From Metridium senile (lineage: Eukaryota; Cnidaria; Anthozoa; Actiniaria; Metridiidae), in assembly GCA_949775045.1 (NCBI GenBank), contig OX459105.1, positions 434,001-498,000 on the forward strand: a DNA stretch of 64,000 bases, written 5' to 3'. Of this stretch, positions 1-11,905 are shown piece by piece. A program made the position numbers and the translations under genes. Every line of letters begins with the position of its first letter. The first letter of the stretch is position 1. The notes beneath the pieces are model-generated. The model was given only the letters and a program-made list of their open reading frames with translations, had not been told where the DNA came from and ran no database searches.

Positions 1-1642
1 TACTTTTTTAGAATCTTTGGTATGAATTTTCTTTCCTCTTTCCGTTTTCTCAGCCATGCCCTTAGTTAAACAGAATTACAAAACTAAGATAAGATACTTT
101 GTGTAATAAATAACAAATGCTAAATACAACAAATTATGAATATAACTATATGACTGTCAACAATTGATGATGTTGTTCGTACTAGGAAACTACTTCTGTT
201 ACATAAGATTAGCCAGGGACATTGTCCCAAATACTTTATGAACTACATTAATTATCTAAAATAGAACTGTAATTATAACACAAGAGTCACTGCATAGAAC
301 AACATATGTATTCCTAAACACAAAAACGTATCAGGGTCCAAAACTTTCCATGTAAGCACTAATGTCGCCTATGGAATAATATTGATACCTACACACGCAA
401 CATTATATGGCCCACAAAAGCTTCATAGAAAAAGGAACAAAAAAATATATTTGAAAAGAGAATAAGAAACTTACACACTTTATAGTCAAAAATACCGATT
501 GAATTTATTATCTGCTAGTCACTTGATAAGTGCACATGCATTTACTTTTATAAATTAGTAAATTGCAACCTTTCAAACACCGATATTATCTTCTTGTTAT
601 AAATGTAATTAACGTACATATTTATAATCTTTACTATTTCATATCTTTATTCTTGTAATAAATATTATAAACATTTATAATTTTACCAATCATATACTTC
701 TCTTGTACATTTTATAGCATTATTAAGAGGGCCGTAGTGAAAACTACTCGGCAGCCAGTAACTATGTTTAACCCTCATTATATAAAGACGCATCATCATC
801 ATCAAACAGGAACTAACTTAATGTACACATATGAAATGAAAATGCAATTTAATGGTTTTTAATAATCTAAAACCAATAATATAAAGATAACATTTTACCT
901 TGTAGGCAGTTGGTTTTCTGCCTTGGCTCATTTTTTGCGCTATAAACTCTTTCGCTCTTTGCGAGGAAAGAGTTACACTGCCATCGCCAACTTTAAATGA
1001 CTTATATGACCTTTGAAGTTCTTTGTCGAGAAGTATTTGAGAAACAACCAAAGAGTTTTCTTTGGCTTGGTCTAATGTTGTTCCTGCGCTGACCTTAAGG
1101 TTTCCACTTCCCTGCCACTAGAATTGATATATTGTCATTGAATAATATTTTTACATTAGAGTTAGACATTTTAATAAAATATGATCACACACAGTGGGAG
1201 GAGCACCATCAAACTTTAAAAATCCCAGTTGAGGATTCTGATATGTCAAACTTATGATTATTCATAAGTGCATAATAAAACTGGAAAGTGCACATTTAAA
1301 ATAGAAAGCTGGTTTTTTTTTTTGTGTGTGTGTGTGTGTTCTAATATGTTTTGTATAATAAAACCATTATCCTGTTCAATTTCAGAAAATATATCTGGAT
1401 CTTAGCCAGCTTGGGAATCTGCCCTTTGTTGGCTAAATATATTATGTAGACCTTACCTTTCCTTCATTTGTAGCCTGGTTAACCAGTCTTCGTATTATAC
1501 CATGGAACTTGTTTAGGTTCATATTTGCCTCTTTGGCACTTGGGCTTGTTTTTGATAATTGTACTAATTCCCTTTTTGGTATTTCTTTCTCCACATCATT
1601 TATAAGGTCTTCTGTGTTATGTGACAAAAAGGCAAAATATTC
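1..1642 (-). CDS. Unrecognised multi-exon gene, three exons, partial
   Basis: Three minus-strand exons chain in phase 0: 1642-1457 (62 codons, acceptor after gacatcag, donor AAAG|GTAAGG), 1117-899 (73 codons, acceptor ttctag, donor CAAG|GTAAAA) and 60-1, which runs off the window (acceptor aactaag). The first encodes a polar helical stretch ending KFHGIIRRLVNQATNEGK. The second starts WQGSGNLKVSAGTTLDQAKE and carries a K/R-rich tail. The third is lysine-rich (MAEKTERGKKIHTKDSKK). No domain was recognised. No signal peptide or membrane segment is visible in these pieces. Exons further upstream may include 5135-5015. The open frames, the consensus donors and the matching phases make real exons likely; the product is unknown. 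Confidence 0.55.
1311..1340. repeat. Poly-T plus (GT)n microsatellite
   Basis: A run of T is followed by about eight GT units, in the intron between exons 1642-1457 and 1117-899. Simple repeat only. Confidence 0.8.
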
Positions 1643-1836
1643 CTGATGTCTTATTCTAGTTACAGGTCAAGGACTAGAGGAAGGGCTCCAGGGGAAATCG
1701 CCATGAGTGTACCATGAAAACGAGGCTCTCGGACCAAGCTTTGCTTCACTTGCAAAGAGTTTACTACAAATCAACACATCATTGCATCGTTTTGATAAAT
1801 ATATTTTATATAAAAAGTTATTTCTGCCTCCACAAT

Positions 1837-2083
1837 TATGATCAAACACTACAGAGCTTTTGGGTGTATGAACATATAAGTTCTAAAGTAGAATACAGGG
1901 GTTTATCATACCATTTACTACAACTATCGAACAAGAAGTCACTTGCTGAATGACTGGTCAAAATAGTTGAGGGGAACACTCCGGCCACCAAACATTCCTA
2001 GATTTAAAGCCAACATTTCCAATCTGAATGCTTTATTAAACTCATTGAAGAACAGAGAATCCATGAAAACCGCTAACTATACA
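1837..2083 (+). pseudogene. THAP-domain pseudogene in foldback copy 1
   Basis: The plus-strand translation is MIKHYRAFGCMN, then (after a frame change) SYHLLQLSNKKSLAE, then a stop where THAP domains have the invariant tryptophan, then LVKIVEGNTPATKHS and SQHFQSECFIK. The order C..C, short H/L-rich segment, EWLxKxRR, C..HF is that of the THAP zinc finger (C2CH). Here the first Cys is Tyr, the Trp is TGA, and the Arg and Cys positions near the end are also stops. THAP domains serve as DNA-binding modules of P-element-type and Kolobok-type transposases and of derived host proteins. Clearly non-functional. Confidence 0.6.
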
Positions 2084-2084
2084 C

Positions 2085-2229
2085 CGAATCGAAATATGGC
2101 GGCCAATTTGAATAACAATTCTTCTTGACTGCCCAGCCTCCCATACATGTAAAAACTCTATTGTTTTCCAACGTAAACACGAGGGTAGACAGTCAAGAAC
2201 AATAAAAGTACGCCATATTTCGATTCAGT
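2085..2229. mobile_element. Short inverted-repeat MITE inside THAP foldback
   Basis: The ends CGAATCGAAATATGGCG and CGCCATATTTCGATTC are inverted repeats. Flanks CTATACAC and CTATGCAC look like a near-perfect target duplication. The homologous place in copy 2 (about 38505-38515) reads straight through without the insert. Confidence 0.65.
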
Positions 2230-2763
2230 CTATGCACAAACAAACTTTGTGTTAAGAGCAGAAAAAGAGAAAAAGTTGGGGGAAAAAAGCATTGACATTG
2301 TTGCCGGGCAATGCGTATTACAACACAAAAGTATTACAATTCAAGATGGCTTCAACAAGAACTCTTCATACATGTAGCTCTCATCTTACAGAGTTTGATT
2401 CTTAGGTAAAAAAAAAAAGATCTAGTCCTGAAGAAATTATACACAAAGTGATTACATTTAGCTAGATGTAAGTCAATATTTTGTAGAGACGGAAGCTGTT
2501 GAGACTTACGATGAAAAGCTATAAGCTTTGATAACTACAGTTAAAGGAAGATTAATTAAAAAAGAAATAAGAAGCAACAGAAGCTTCTGACAAATTATCT
2601 GGCCTCCAAGTGGTTTGATATAGCATTCAGACTGCGTATGTTGGCTTGGAGTAAGAAGTAAGAATGATGACATATTTTGATGAGTCATTCAGCGATTGAC
2701 TTCTTGTTCGATAACTGTAGTAGATACATACATACATACATGTAATATATACAATATGAGCGG

Positions 2764-2828
2764 CCGATCTGTATCCGATATACAACGGCGAGTCGAAGAC
2801 GAGCCGTTGTATATCGGATACAGATCGG
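2764..2828. repeat. Perfect hairpin
   Basis: The arm CCGATCTGTATCCGATATAC pairs exactly with its inverse across a short loop rich in CGA. It lies in the insertion block that broke THAP foldback copy 1. Confidence 0.7.
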
Positions 2829-3339
2829 ACGCGAATATTGTATAGAACTTATGAAAGTCCAACGTTAGTTCTTTCATATTTTACTAAAATTGTCAAGATA
2901 AATGTAAATCTGGCCGAGAAAATTCAAGTTGAAACTTATGCAAATCAGGACAAAATCTGTATGAGATTTACAACCTCCGTCACGGACGTGAATTCTTTTG
3001 TCAATTGCTCATTAATTATTAATGAATTTTATAAAGTTTATTTATTAAAGCAGGTTAATACAATTGGCAAGACTAGAGTCCTGATGTGGACCTGCATACT
3101 ATAATTTACACGTATAAAAAATATAAAAAACATATATAAATATTTAATGTATATAATGTATATATACTTATCATTATTATGAAACACATAAAAGCAATAA
3201 CTAGTAAAATTCATATAATAAATAAAATTTATAGATAATTTATAGTTACATATCACTTAATATCCTAGTGATATGACTAAATATTTTAAACTAAATTTAT
3301 AAAAAAATTAAAAGTAGACAAAATCATCATTTTTACTCG

Positions 3340-4389
3340 CGATCATGCATGATTCCTTTTTATATGTTATTGTATTTAGGGTGTTCTTGTTTTTCTTTAG
3401 TTCATTTCTAAAACATGATATACTAGTAGCTCCCTTGATGTGGTCTGGAAGGGAGTTCCAAGCTACTGCAGCTCTGTGCTTAAAAGTTAGTCTTCCAACT
3501 TCAGTTTTAGGTCTTGTAACTTAATATTAAGCGACTTTCTCAAGTTGTATTTGTGGTCAGTCTTCTCAATTAAGTTGTTAAGGTACACATTGTTAAGTCC
3601 ATGATATGATTTATAAGTTATAGTCAAGATCCTTTTGGTGTAAAAATATGAGATTGGGGACCAGCCCTTTAGCTTCTTGACATCATCTAAGTTGGCATCC
3701 CTCTGCAGATTGTAGATTATCCTTGCAGCTCTTAGATGGATACGTTCTACTTCCTCCAACAAGGCTGGGGTGCATGAACCCCATATTGCAATCCCATATA
3801 GGACACTTGGAATGATAGTCTTGAAATAAATAGTTTCTAGAATAGATTTGGGAAGAAATTTGATCCGTTTCAATATAGCAAGTTTCTTGTTGAATGCGTT
3901 ACAAACAGCCTTGATATGTTCATTCCAAGATAATTTGTGATCAATAGTTAGACCAAGGCACTGCGATGTTGACTTGTACTTGATTATATTCTGCCCATAC
4001 TTTAAGAGTGGCAAGGGACCAATGAAATTATGCTTTGATAACAGTAAGGCTTCAGATTTCGTCTCATGGGCAGTCAGCCTATTTGAAGTACACCAAGCAT
4101 AGACTTGATCTAGGATTGATTGTAGAGCCAGGATAATGCTGTCTATGTCCTTGCCAATAGTAAAAAGTGTGGTATCATCAGCAAACATAAACAGTTCCCC
4201 ATTGGTAATAACTTCTGGGAAATCATTAACATAAATAGAAAACAGTCTTGGGCCCAATATGGATCCTTGTGGTACCCCATATTTTATTATTCTTGACTCA
4301 GACTTTTCCCCACATAGCTGTACAAGTTGGTGGCGTCCAGATATAGTTATATACATCGGTTGGTTTACCTTTTTTGAATATTGGATTGA
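3340..4389 (-). pseudogene. 5'-truncated, frameshifted non-LTR retrotransposon RT fragment
   Basis: Minus strand. The open frame 4434-3487 holds the last RT motifs: GVPQGSILGPRLFSIYVND and the catalytic MFADDTTLF, followed by the thumb and the C-terminal region typical of Jockey/CR1-like LINEs. The frame breaks near 3490; the continuation RLTFKHRAAVAWNSLP is in another frame down to about 3390. The N-terminal RT motifs and the endonuclease are missing. A 21-bp direct duplication at 4390-4410 and 4411-4431 marks the truncated 5' junction, and a (TGTA)n tract near 2728-2745 may be the 3' tail. Dead copy. Confidence 0.8.
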
Positions 4390-5014
4390 CACGATGATGC
4401 CATGACAAACCACGATGATGCCATGACAAACCACTCTATTCTATGCTAGAACTTCATTTCATGCATTCAAAGACTCTGAAGTGGTTGACCATAGTTGTGG
4501 AGGCAGAAATAACTTTCTATATCCAATATATTCATCAAAATGATGCGATGATGTGTTGATTTGCAGTAAATTATTTGCTAGCGAAGCAAAGCTTGGCCCG
4601 AGAGCCTCGTATTCATGTTACGCTCATGGCGATACCGCTGGTTTTTTTAACTCACATGCTCATCTGCGATAAGAGCTTATGTTCTTTTCATAAAATTGGT
4701 CTCATCTGTGTTGCATGTTATATACTATTTAAATGGCTTAAAAAACACAATGTTTAAACTCACTCCTAAAAGATTTTTTAAGAAATATTCAAACTCAGTT
4801 CAAATTTCTAATCAACAAGAGATTACAAGTGTCATAGGTACATAAAAACACACATTCCTTTATACGAAGATACAAGTGTCTTTATATAATGTACTATGAC
4901 ATTGTTTTATGGGGTATAAATGTCATGCATGTGACCAAATTGGAGTGCCCCGATTGCACTAATACATTTGTAGCTTGTAAATTATTAATGAGTTTTTTAA
5001 GCATTTATACAAAC

Positions 5015-5135
5015 CTTGCAAACTTTCGGCGTTTAATGCCGCCTTGAGGAGCAGCACATACTTCCCTGGTATTTTCATTATCTGGATCATATATTCATTT
5101 TGTTCAAGCAATTTTAGATCTGACACTGTCTCAAA
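5015..5135 (-). CDS. Probable internal exon, unrecognised
   Basis: Minus-strand exon of 121 bp between the acceptor ttttttttttcag and the donor GCAAG|GTTTGT. It starts in phase 0 and ends in phase 1. It encodes FETVSDLKLLEQNEY followed by MIQIMKIPGKYVLLLKAAL, an amphipathic helical segment. It probably belongs to the gene whose exons lie at 1642-1, but the phases do not join directly, so at least one exon is missing or lost in the transposon block between them. Confidence 0.45.
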
Positions 5136-5341
5136 CTGAAAAAAAAAAAATGCAAAATTATATGACTTTTGCTCACTCAAAAACAGGCGTCTTTGCTACA
5201 GCAATGCTAGAGTCACTGTTTAGCCCCAACTGTGTGTATATATATATATTTTTGTCCATAATATTTTTCCTAAGATTTATATAAACAATTGTATTATTTT
5301 TTTCATGGTATCTACTTTTATAATATCTATTTTATATTTAA

Positions 5342-5495
5342 CAAATAGAACAGGCTTTTCGGTGCTCTGTCTCCGAAAGTGAAGAGAGCACTCAAGAAGT
5401 GAGGAGAAGCACTCGCTTTCAGCTTGTGCTTCTCCCATCACTTCTTTCATTGTGCTTTATAACTGAACAGAGCACGGAAAAGACTGTTCTATTTG
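5342..5495. mobile_element. Small hairpin MITE
   Basis: Inverted ends CAAATAGAACAGGCTTTTC and GAAAAGACTGTTCTATTTG. The interior carries GTGCTCTGT/ACAGAGCAC and AGAAGCAC motifs. Pieces of the same sequence recur at 5575-5640 and near 50920-50960. No coding potential. Confidence 0.65.
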
Positions 5496-6098
5496 TTTTG
5501 TTATATATTTGAAAAGAAACTATCGAGTTCATTGTGTGACAGAGATTCATCATGATGTAGTCAAAACTGTGCACTGTTCAGTTATAAAGCACAGAGCTTG
5601 ACCAATGACACAGCGCATAGTATCTCAAATATATAATAAATCTATTTAATCGAGAGCCACCTGAATATTATCAGTAATGATAATGGTGTCACTCTGACCA
5701 ATAAAGTTGTTATTATTATAGGAGGGATGTCATTCCGAGGAGTATTGACTACAATGCGTTCTCCTTGGACGGTAATTGAAAGGTATTTGACATAATTTTG
5801 TTTTCCCTGGGTTGAGTTTTTGAACATATAACATCTTTCTAGCTCAGGGGAATGACATGATTCAGAGGCTGACCTCTGGGTAGGGAATTTTTCGGGGGCT
5901 AAAGCGGAATCATATATTTTCAATGATTCATGATTCCTTACAAATTTTCGTCAATGATTCGTGATTCCTAGTCAAATTTTTGTCGCGATTCATGATTCAT
6001 TCTATTTTATTTCCAAATATAAGATATTTACATGATTTTCTTATTTTGATTATTTCACAACTTAGTAATATGTATAAAAATTACTTCAATGATAAAAT
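5496..6098. other. No gene seen; short direct repeats
   Basis: Contains an inverted partial copy of the 5342-5495 repeat (5575-5640) and three to four diverged copies of a GATTCATGATTCCTT-type motif at 5925-5995. The 93-codon minus-strand ORF at 5642-5923 has no recognisable features and no splice context, so I do not call it. Confidence 0.5.
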
Positions 6099-7208
6099 TA
6101 TTTAACCAGGAGGGAGGAGGCGTCTCCAAGGTAAACAATGGTTGAGTCATGTATGACAGTGTGACGTCACGTCGCGGCTCAGCGATTTCACAATGGCCGC
6201 CAAAAGTGAAGAGTGTTGTCTCGTGTGTATCTTCCCGGTTTTTCCACGAAAATCCTAATTATTTTTCTTTATGAACCAGACAAGTTGATAAGGGAGTCTT
6301 TCAATAATTTAATGATTTTAAGGCAAACGATCTTTAGTTTTTTTAACTTTTTCTACGAATTACCTTTCCAAAATAGACTCGGAAAGCACTGACACAGAAG
6401 CATGTTTTCAAACCTGGCGGCTTTAAACTTTAAAAAAGGAGGTTTAGCAACTGAAGTATTCATCTTTGTATTTGCCGAATTTCGTGAAGATTCCTTTAGT
6501 ACAACTGCTCGTCAATCCCTTTGAAGTTGGAAAAACAGTTTCTTCGGGTTCAACGCCTTGTTTTGCACAAATCACAAGTCAACAAGACATACTTCAAAAA
6601 GGTAAATATATGAGTAGTTAGCCTGATAACGTTGAATCAGACTATGAAAAAATCATATTAGCTAAACAAAAGTTATATTCACTCATTTTCATGTGTGTGT
6701 GTGTTTTTAACCAGAATACAGTTTGTAGGTTATAATTTTGCCACTGCTTTTGCACACAAGTGTTAATATATGCTTTTAAAGTCCTTTTTTCGTATTTTTT
6801 TCGTTTATCTACTCGCGACTCGTCAAAATAAAGAGTATCCTAGAGTATCCCTACTGAGAGTATAATTAGAAACACTTAAACAAAATATTTCATGACCGCT
6901 TAGTGGAGGTTTAATTTAGAACAATAGAAAATAAACTTTTAAAAAATAAAGGTTTTTTTTTTTTGAAAATAAACATTTAATAGAGGTTGACTCTTTAAAG
7001 AGGGACCAAATACAGTTATTTAGTGAGCAAAAAAATTGGACTTTTTATTGTGTCCGCCTAATATATCTATTCTATTCTACTATTATATAATTTTTCTATA
7101 TTGAAGGAATTGTGTTGAGTCTCATTATATAATTAGATCGACTGTAACAACTTCAAAACATAAAAACCTAGCAATCTTTTTCGGCAGTGTTTTAAGAAAT
7201 TATCTTAA

Positions 7209-7909
7209 GGTTACGGTCCACGTTCGCGGTGTGCTTTCACATGCTCTCAGTTAAAAGTGTGTTTACCGCGTCATTTTACAATAATAATAGACATATTATA
7301 TATCATTTTAAAGCTTATATAACAGACAATAAGACTGTGTATGTTTTGTTATATACAACAATTTTCTGTAAGATATGCTCTTCGAAAAACCTCAAAATTA
7401 ACCGCCTTCAATGCGAGTTGTTTAAAAAAGTATAAGTCAAAAAGTTCATACTGCTTTGCCGTCATTTCTTCGTTATGTCAATTAACACATATTGGTCTTC
7501 AAAACCGTGTCCAGTTTTTTTGATAAAATGCTTAGTTTTAGAGTTATGGCCCATTTTGTTATTTTACTATGAGTCGACTTTGAAACACATTTATTCAAGA
7601 ACGAAGTATTTTATCGAAAAAACTGGACACGGTTTTGAACACATGTATGTGCTGATTGACATAATGCAGAAATGACGGCGAAGTAGTAGGAACTTTTGGA
7701 CTTATACTTTTTTTAATGAAAGCGCTCGATTTTGAGGTTTTACGTGAAGCATTGGTTAAATATATTCTTTTTAAAAAAAAAAAAACTTACACAGTCATAT
7801 TCTCTGTTATATAAGCTTTAAAATGATATGTACTTTGTCTATCTTTATTGTTAAGTGACGTGCTAAACAATTTTTAACTGAGAGCACCCCGCGAACGTGG
7901 ACCGTAACC
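7209..7909. mobile_element. TTAA-flanked foldback element
   Basis: A palindrome of about 700 bp. Ends GGTTACGGTCCACGTTCGCG and its inverse sit directly inside TTAA at 7205-7208 and 7910-7913. The arms extend inward through CCGTGTCCAGTTTTTTTGAT and its inverse. TTAA duplication is typical of piggyBac and Kolobok elements. The ORFs at 7229-7675 lie inside the arms and are not genes. Confidence 0.75.
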
Positions 7910-8899
7910 TTAACTTCACACACAGTGAATATCAAACTATTCCGTTATATCGAACATAGTTTAATTCGCGGCTGTTTTGAGGGTATTTTTTAGCTCATGA
8001 AAACTGTGTCGTGAACAAAATTCTGCCAAAAATTCATCGTTAAAGCTACAAGTCTGAAATACGCTATGAGGCATATAGAGATAGCATATTTAAAGATTAT
8101 TAGGTTATAAAGTTTAAATATTGTTTGTATTTTGTGCACGAGATCGCCGAGTGGTCTCTATTTCAGAGTCGTCGAACTAGCGTATTTGCCTTCTGGCATA
8201 ATAATTCAAATTTCTTCCAAACGAAAACAAATTTTTAAAAACTAAGTTCACAGGAGTTCTTATAACATGATAGGGTATCGAACTGCAAAATATGAACAAA
8301 ATCGATGAATCGACTTTTGCCACGATAGGCCAGCCCCTGGACCTTAAATCGCCGTTATTTAACGCGACTTAAAGCGTTTTAAGGCGATTTAAGAAAAAAT
8401 ATTGGAAAATCAGATGTGACATAAGGTAATTTTAAGCGATTTACAGCGATTTAAGGCGATTTAAGGGGATTTAAGGCGATTTAAGAAAAAATATTAGAAA
8501 ATCAGAGGCGCCATAAGGCAATTTTAAGCAATTTACAGCGATTTAGGGATGTTTAAGAAAATATATTGTGAAGAAGATGCATTTTCTGGTGGTTTAAGTA
8601 ATTTTTTTTTGTAAAAATGAACAACATTTTAAGTTCATTTAAGGAAATTTGAAAATAAAGGTATCATTGTTCAAAATATCATTTAAATATAATACTTCTA
8701 GTAAGCAAAGGCCAGTTTAAACTTCACATCAAAAATTGTATTCAATAAAGGTCAGTTTTATATTAATATAAGGAATGCCTGTGATTCATTTACATAATTG
8801 ATTTAGAGTGCAAATATTATATCCATGAAATACAAAATAGTACAACATTCCTGTCGCATTGATGATCCTTACAGAAAAACTTGGTTTTTGATACATAAA

Positions 8900-9289
8900 T
8901 TAATCTTTATATGTATAAATAATCTCAGCGTGCATTTTCGGATCTTTCTCAGGAACCCATCCTATTTGACGTTCTCCAGATCGTATAGACAGCAAAATAC
9001 CCCCAAACCATACCTTGATCCAAAAGCAAGTGTTTTTTCTGATGCTCAAATACTTCAAATACTTCTTCTGACTGATAATTACAGCAATAACCACTTCTTT
9101 ACTTGATGCATACTTGGACGTTCCACTATTCGAAGGTGATGTCTGTGGCAGGTGGCAAGTCTTTTTTCCTTCTTGTTTCCTGGTTTTGATCTTATTTACA
9201 AGATGATCATGACAGAAGCTCAAAATAAAATATGTTCGAGTATTCCGCCATTTTGATTTGTCCCAGTCTCTCACGCTAAGTCCTGACAT
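8900..9289 (-). CDS. Hypothetical ORF inside the 6-bp-duplication element
   Basis: A 129-codon minus-strand frame starting MSGLSVRDWDKSKWRNT. It is basic and Ser/Lys-rich and has no recognised motif. Within it, GATCAAG|GTATGG (near 9021-9027) is a possible splice donor, so a shorter first exon is also possible. It may be a remnant of the element's own gene, or a chance frame. Confidence 0.2.
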   Translation of the reverse strand: MSGLSVRDWDKSKWRNTRTYFILSFCHDHLVNKIKTRKQEGKKTCHLPQTSPSNSGTSKYASSKEVVIAVIISQKKYLKYLSIRKNTCFWIKVWFGGILLSIRSGERQIGWVPEKDPKMHAEIIYTYKD

Positions 9290-10178
9290 GTGACCTATCT
9301 GACATGTGTTACTGTGCTGTCATAATATTATCGGCTTTATCGGCTATGACTCCCCCAATGAGAACTTTTTCTTTGACGATCGAGTAAAACAATTTTTTCA
9401 ACCCTTTGACGAAGTATCGATTAGCCGATACCGATTAGCCTCGTTGGCCATTTCTGAGCTTCGTATTACAAATGAGTTCACTCAGTGAGTCGATGTATAT
9501 TACCGTTCAGATTTGACAGAAAGTCTCATGAAATTGACCAGTAATTGAACACTCCTCCATCCACTCCCCCATCCCAACGGAGAAACACCTGTGCGGTGTT
9601 ATCGCAGGCTCACAAAACCAATTTAAAAATGGCGAACAGCAAGATAGTTGAAGTGTTTTATATTTGCATGTGTTTTCCACTCGTTTATGTAAAATACGCA
9701 GACAACCTATTTGCACAAGTAAAGCTGAACAAATGATATTAACTTACAATGGCTTAATGGTGACCTTTTACTGTGTGACTGACCATATTAATGTGTGACT
9801 GCATGCTGCTCACGTAAGTAGAATTCACTTGATTCGATTTGTACAATAAGATTATTTACTAGTAACGTTTTCGAGATAGTTCGGTGAAAACCACATAAAA
9901 TGTTAATTAATTTCTTTTCAATTTTCTTTCATATTTCGCTAGATTGATGATAAATATTTGTTATAGAATGACCAACAAAAAATATTCTAAAATGTTATAA
10001 ATAAATAATATGTTCTTGCAGTTTTGTTAAGTACTTTTAATGTGCTTTTATGTATTTTGCATGTAGAAGTTTCACAAAAAATGTTGAATTGTGCATTCCA
10101 AGACTGAAATACATTGTTGGTTTCAAAGGTAGCAAACTGATAGATTGATTTGCATTTCATATGAAGCTAATATACAAA

Positions 10179-11905
10179 TAGCCTGAGAAAACAGACGTTG
10201 TTTCGCTCCTCGTCCCCCCGCGAAACTAACGTCTGAGCAACGAGCCGGGAAATTCCATACTGATGACGTAGCGCTACCGAGATCCGGGTAGCGCCTGTGA
10301 TTGGCTGAATATGAACATCAATACATTAGCACACGAACTGCGTGTGGCCGGCTTGTTGACCTCTAGAATATGTAGAAACTTTAGTTCTGATTTTGATGTA
10401 TGCTATACACATATTAATTGATTGTGTATAATAGTTAAAGTTTATTGAATACACGATACCAAGCAGTGGAATTGAATGTATTTTGTCGTTTGATAGCCAG
10501 CGTAGCGGCTCTTAAGGTGTTTCCCAGTAGTTTTTTAATGACCACACTCCCAATTTTCATTTAGCGAATTTATCAACTTTCCCTGATCTGATCAAAATGA
10601 ATTTTACACCAGATACAAAGCATAGATTGAAGTTTTGATTGATGTCAATTTCAACTCAATTGGTGTTGCTATGACAACTTAAATTAACGTGAAACAAAGA
10701 TGGCGGAAATAGGTTTTTCTAAAATATCTCGCATTTTCGATGAGCTTCAGAAAAATGACTATATAGGTATTAAACGTCACATTCATGCACTGTTAATCAG
10801 ACATTAATTAGAATGTTTGATTAGAGCGATTTGGAATAATTTGCAAAAACATTCTTTTTGCGATTTATTTGAAATCGCTCTAATCAAAAATCCTAACTAT
10901 GGTCAGAATAATAGCGCATGAATGTGAAGTTTATCACCTATATAGTCATTTGTCTGAAGCTCATCGAAAATGCGAGATATTTTCGAAAAACCTATTTCCG
11001 CCATCTTTCTTTCACGTTAATTTAAGTTGTCATAGCAACACCAATTGAGTTGAAATTAACATCAATCAAAACTTCAATCTATGCTTTGTATCTGGTGCAA
11101 AATACATTTTGATCAGATCAGGGAAAGTTGATCAATTCGCTAAATGAAAATTGGGAGTGTGGTCATTAAAAAACTACTGGGAAACACCTTAAACATGTTA
11201 AAGAGCCGCTACGCAGGCTAGTCGTTTGACGACTTGCATTTAATTAATTAATACGTAAACATGTACAATCCTTCATACCTCAGTAAGACTTGTCTCCGTC
11301 AGTAAAGAAAACAAAATGCCTTCTAAAAAGTATTGAAAGTATCGAGGGATATTAAGATCGGATTTTTGAAGCAATCGGCCTTCGAATAAAGCATCATTAT
11401 TCTGCTAGCCGCGTTAACCGTTTGGGCATGTTTTCTACACTAAACTATAGTACGTTTCCTGCCTAGATCTTGTTGGAAACTCTCTCGGACTGATCTGAGA
11501 AGACATGAGCTGCACTAAGGTTAGGATTTTCCAGATACATTACTTATCCTTTCATTAATAGAGAGACCAAAGGGCAAATATAAACTAAGTATGAATAGTA
11601 TGGCCTTGCTCCACCATGGATATATTATGCCGGGTATGCTTCAACAATGCATGGACAATGATAGATAGATTTTTTCCTGAAACCCAGTTGACTTATTCAA
11701 ACACATCGCGCCTATGATGTAAGATTTAAAACAACTCGGAATCCACAGCAAGTTCGATTAACGGCCGACATTGGATATCCAAGCGTGTATTGATAATTTG
11801 ATCTCGGTAGCGCTACGTCATCAGTATGGAATTTCCCGGCTCGTTGCTCAGACGTTAGTTTCGCGGGGGGACGAGGAGCGAAACAACGTCTGTTTTCTCA
11901 GGCTA
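10179..11905. mobile_element. MULE-like foldback with 9-bp target duplication
   Basis: Ends TAGCCTGAGAAAACAGACG and its inverse, with arms of about 95 bp containing TTTCGCTCCTCGTCCCCC. Flanked by the perfect 9-bp duplication ATATACAAA (10170-10178, 11906-11914), the length made by Mutator-like transposases. It carries a second foldback at 10494-11220. No transposase is present. Confidence 0.8.
10494..11220. mobile_element. Second MULE-like foldback nested inside the first
   Basis: A 727-bp palindrome with ends TAGCCAGCGTAGCGGCTCTT and the inverse of AAGAGCCGCTACGCAGGCTA. Flanked by the perfect 9-bp duplication GTCGTTTGA (10485-10493, 11221-11229). The arms span nearly the whole element around a centre near 10855. 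It shares the TAGCC start and the 9-bp duplication with its host element, so both may be mobilised by the same enzyme. Confidence 0.85.

Larger units (their letters stand above)
1665..4650. mobile_element. THAP-carrying foldback element, copy 1, interrupted
   Basis: The stretch from 1665 to about 2727 and the stretch 4411-4650 are the two arms of one palindromic element. The right end (4430-4640) is a diverged inverted copy of 1670-1960. The same palindrome occurs uninterrupted at 38080-39253. Copy 1 has been opened by two insertions: a short inverted-repeat element at 2085-2229 and a LINE-containing block at about 2728-4410. Copy 2 supplies the empty site for both. The element carries a decayed THAP DNA-binding domain. 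Confidence 0.6.

Noticed and set aside
1714..1953. 79-codon plus-strand ORF as an intact gene
   Set aside because: It mixes frames of the decayed THAP sequence; key Cys and Trp positions are substituted or are stops.
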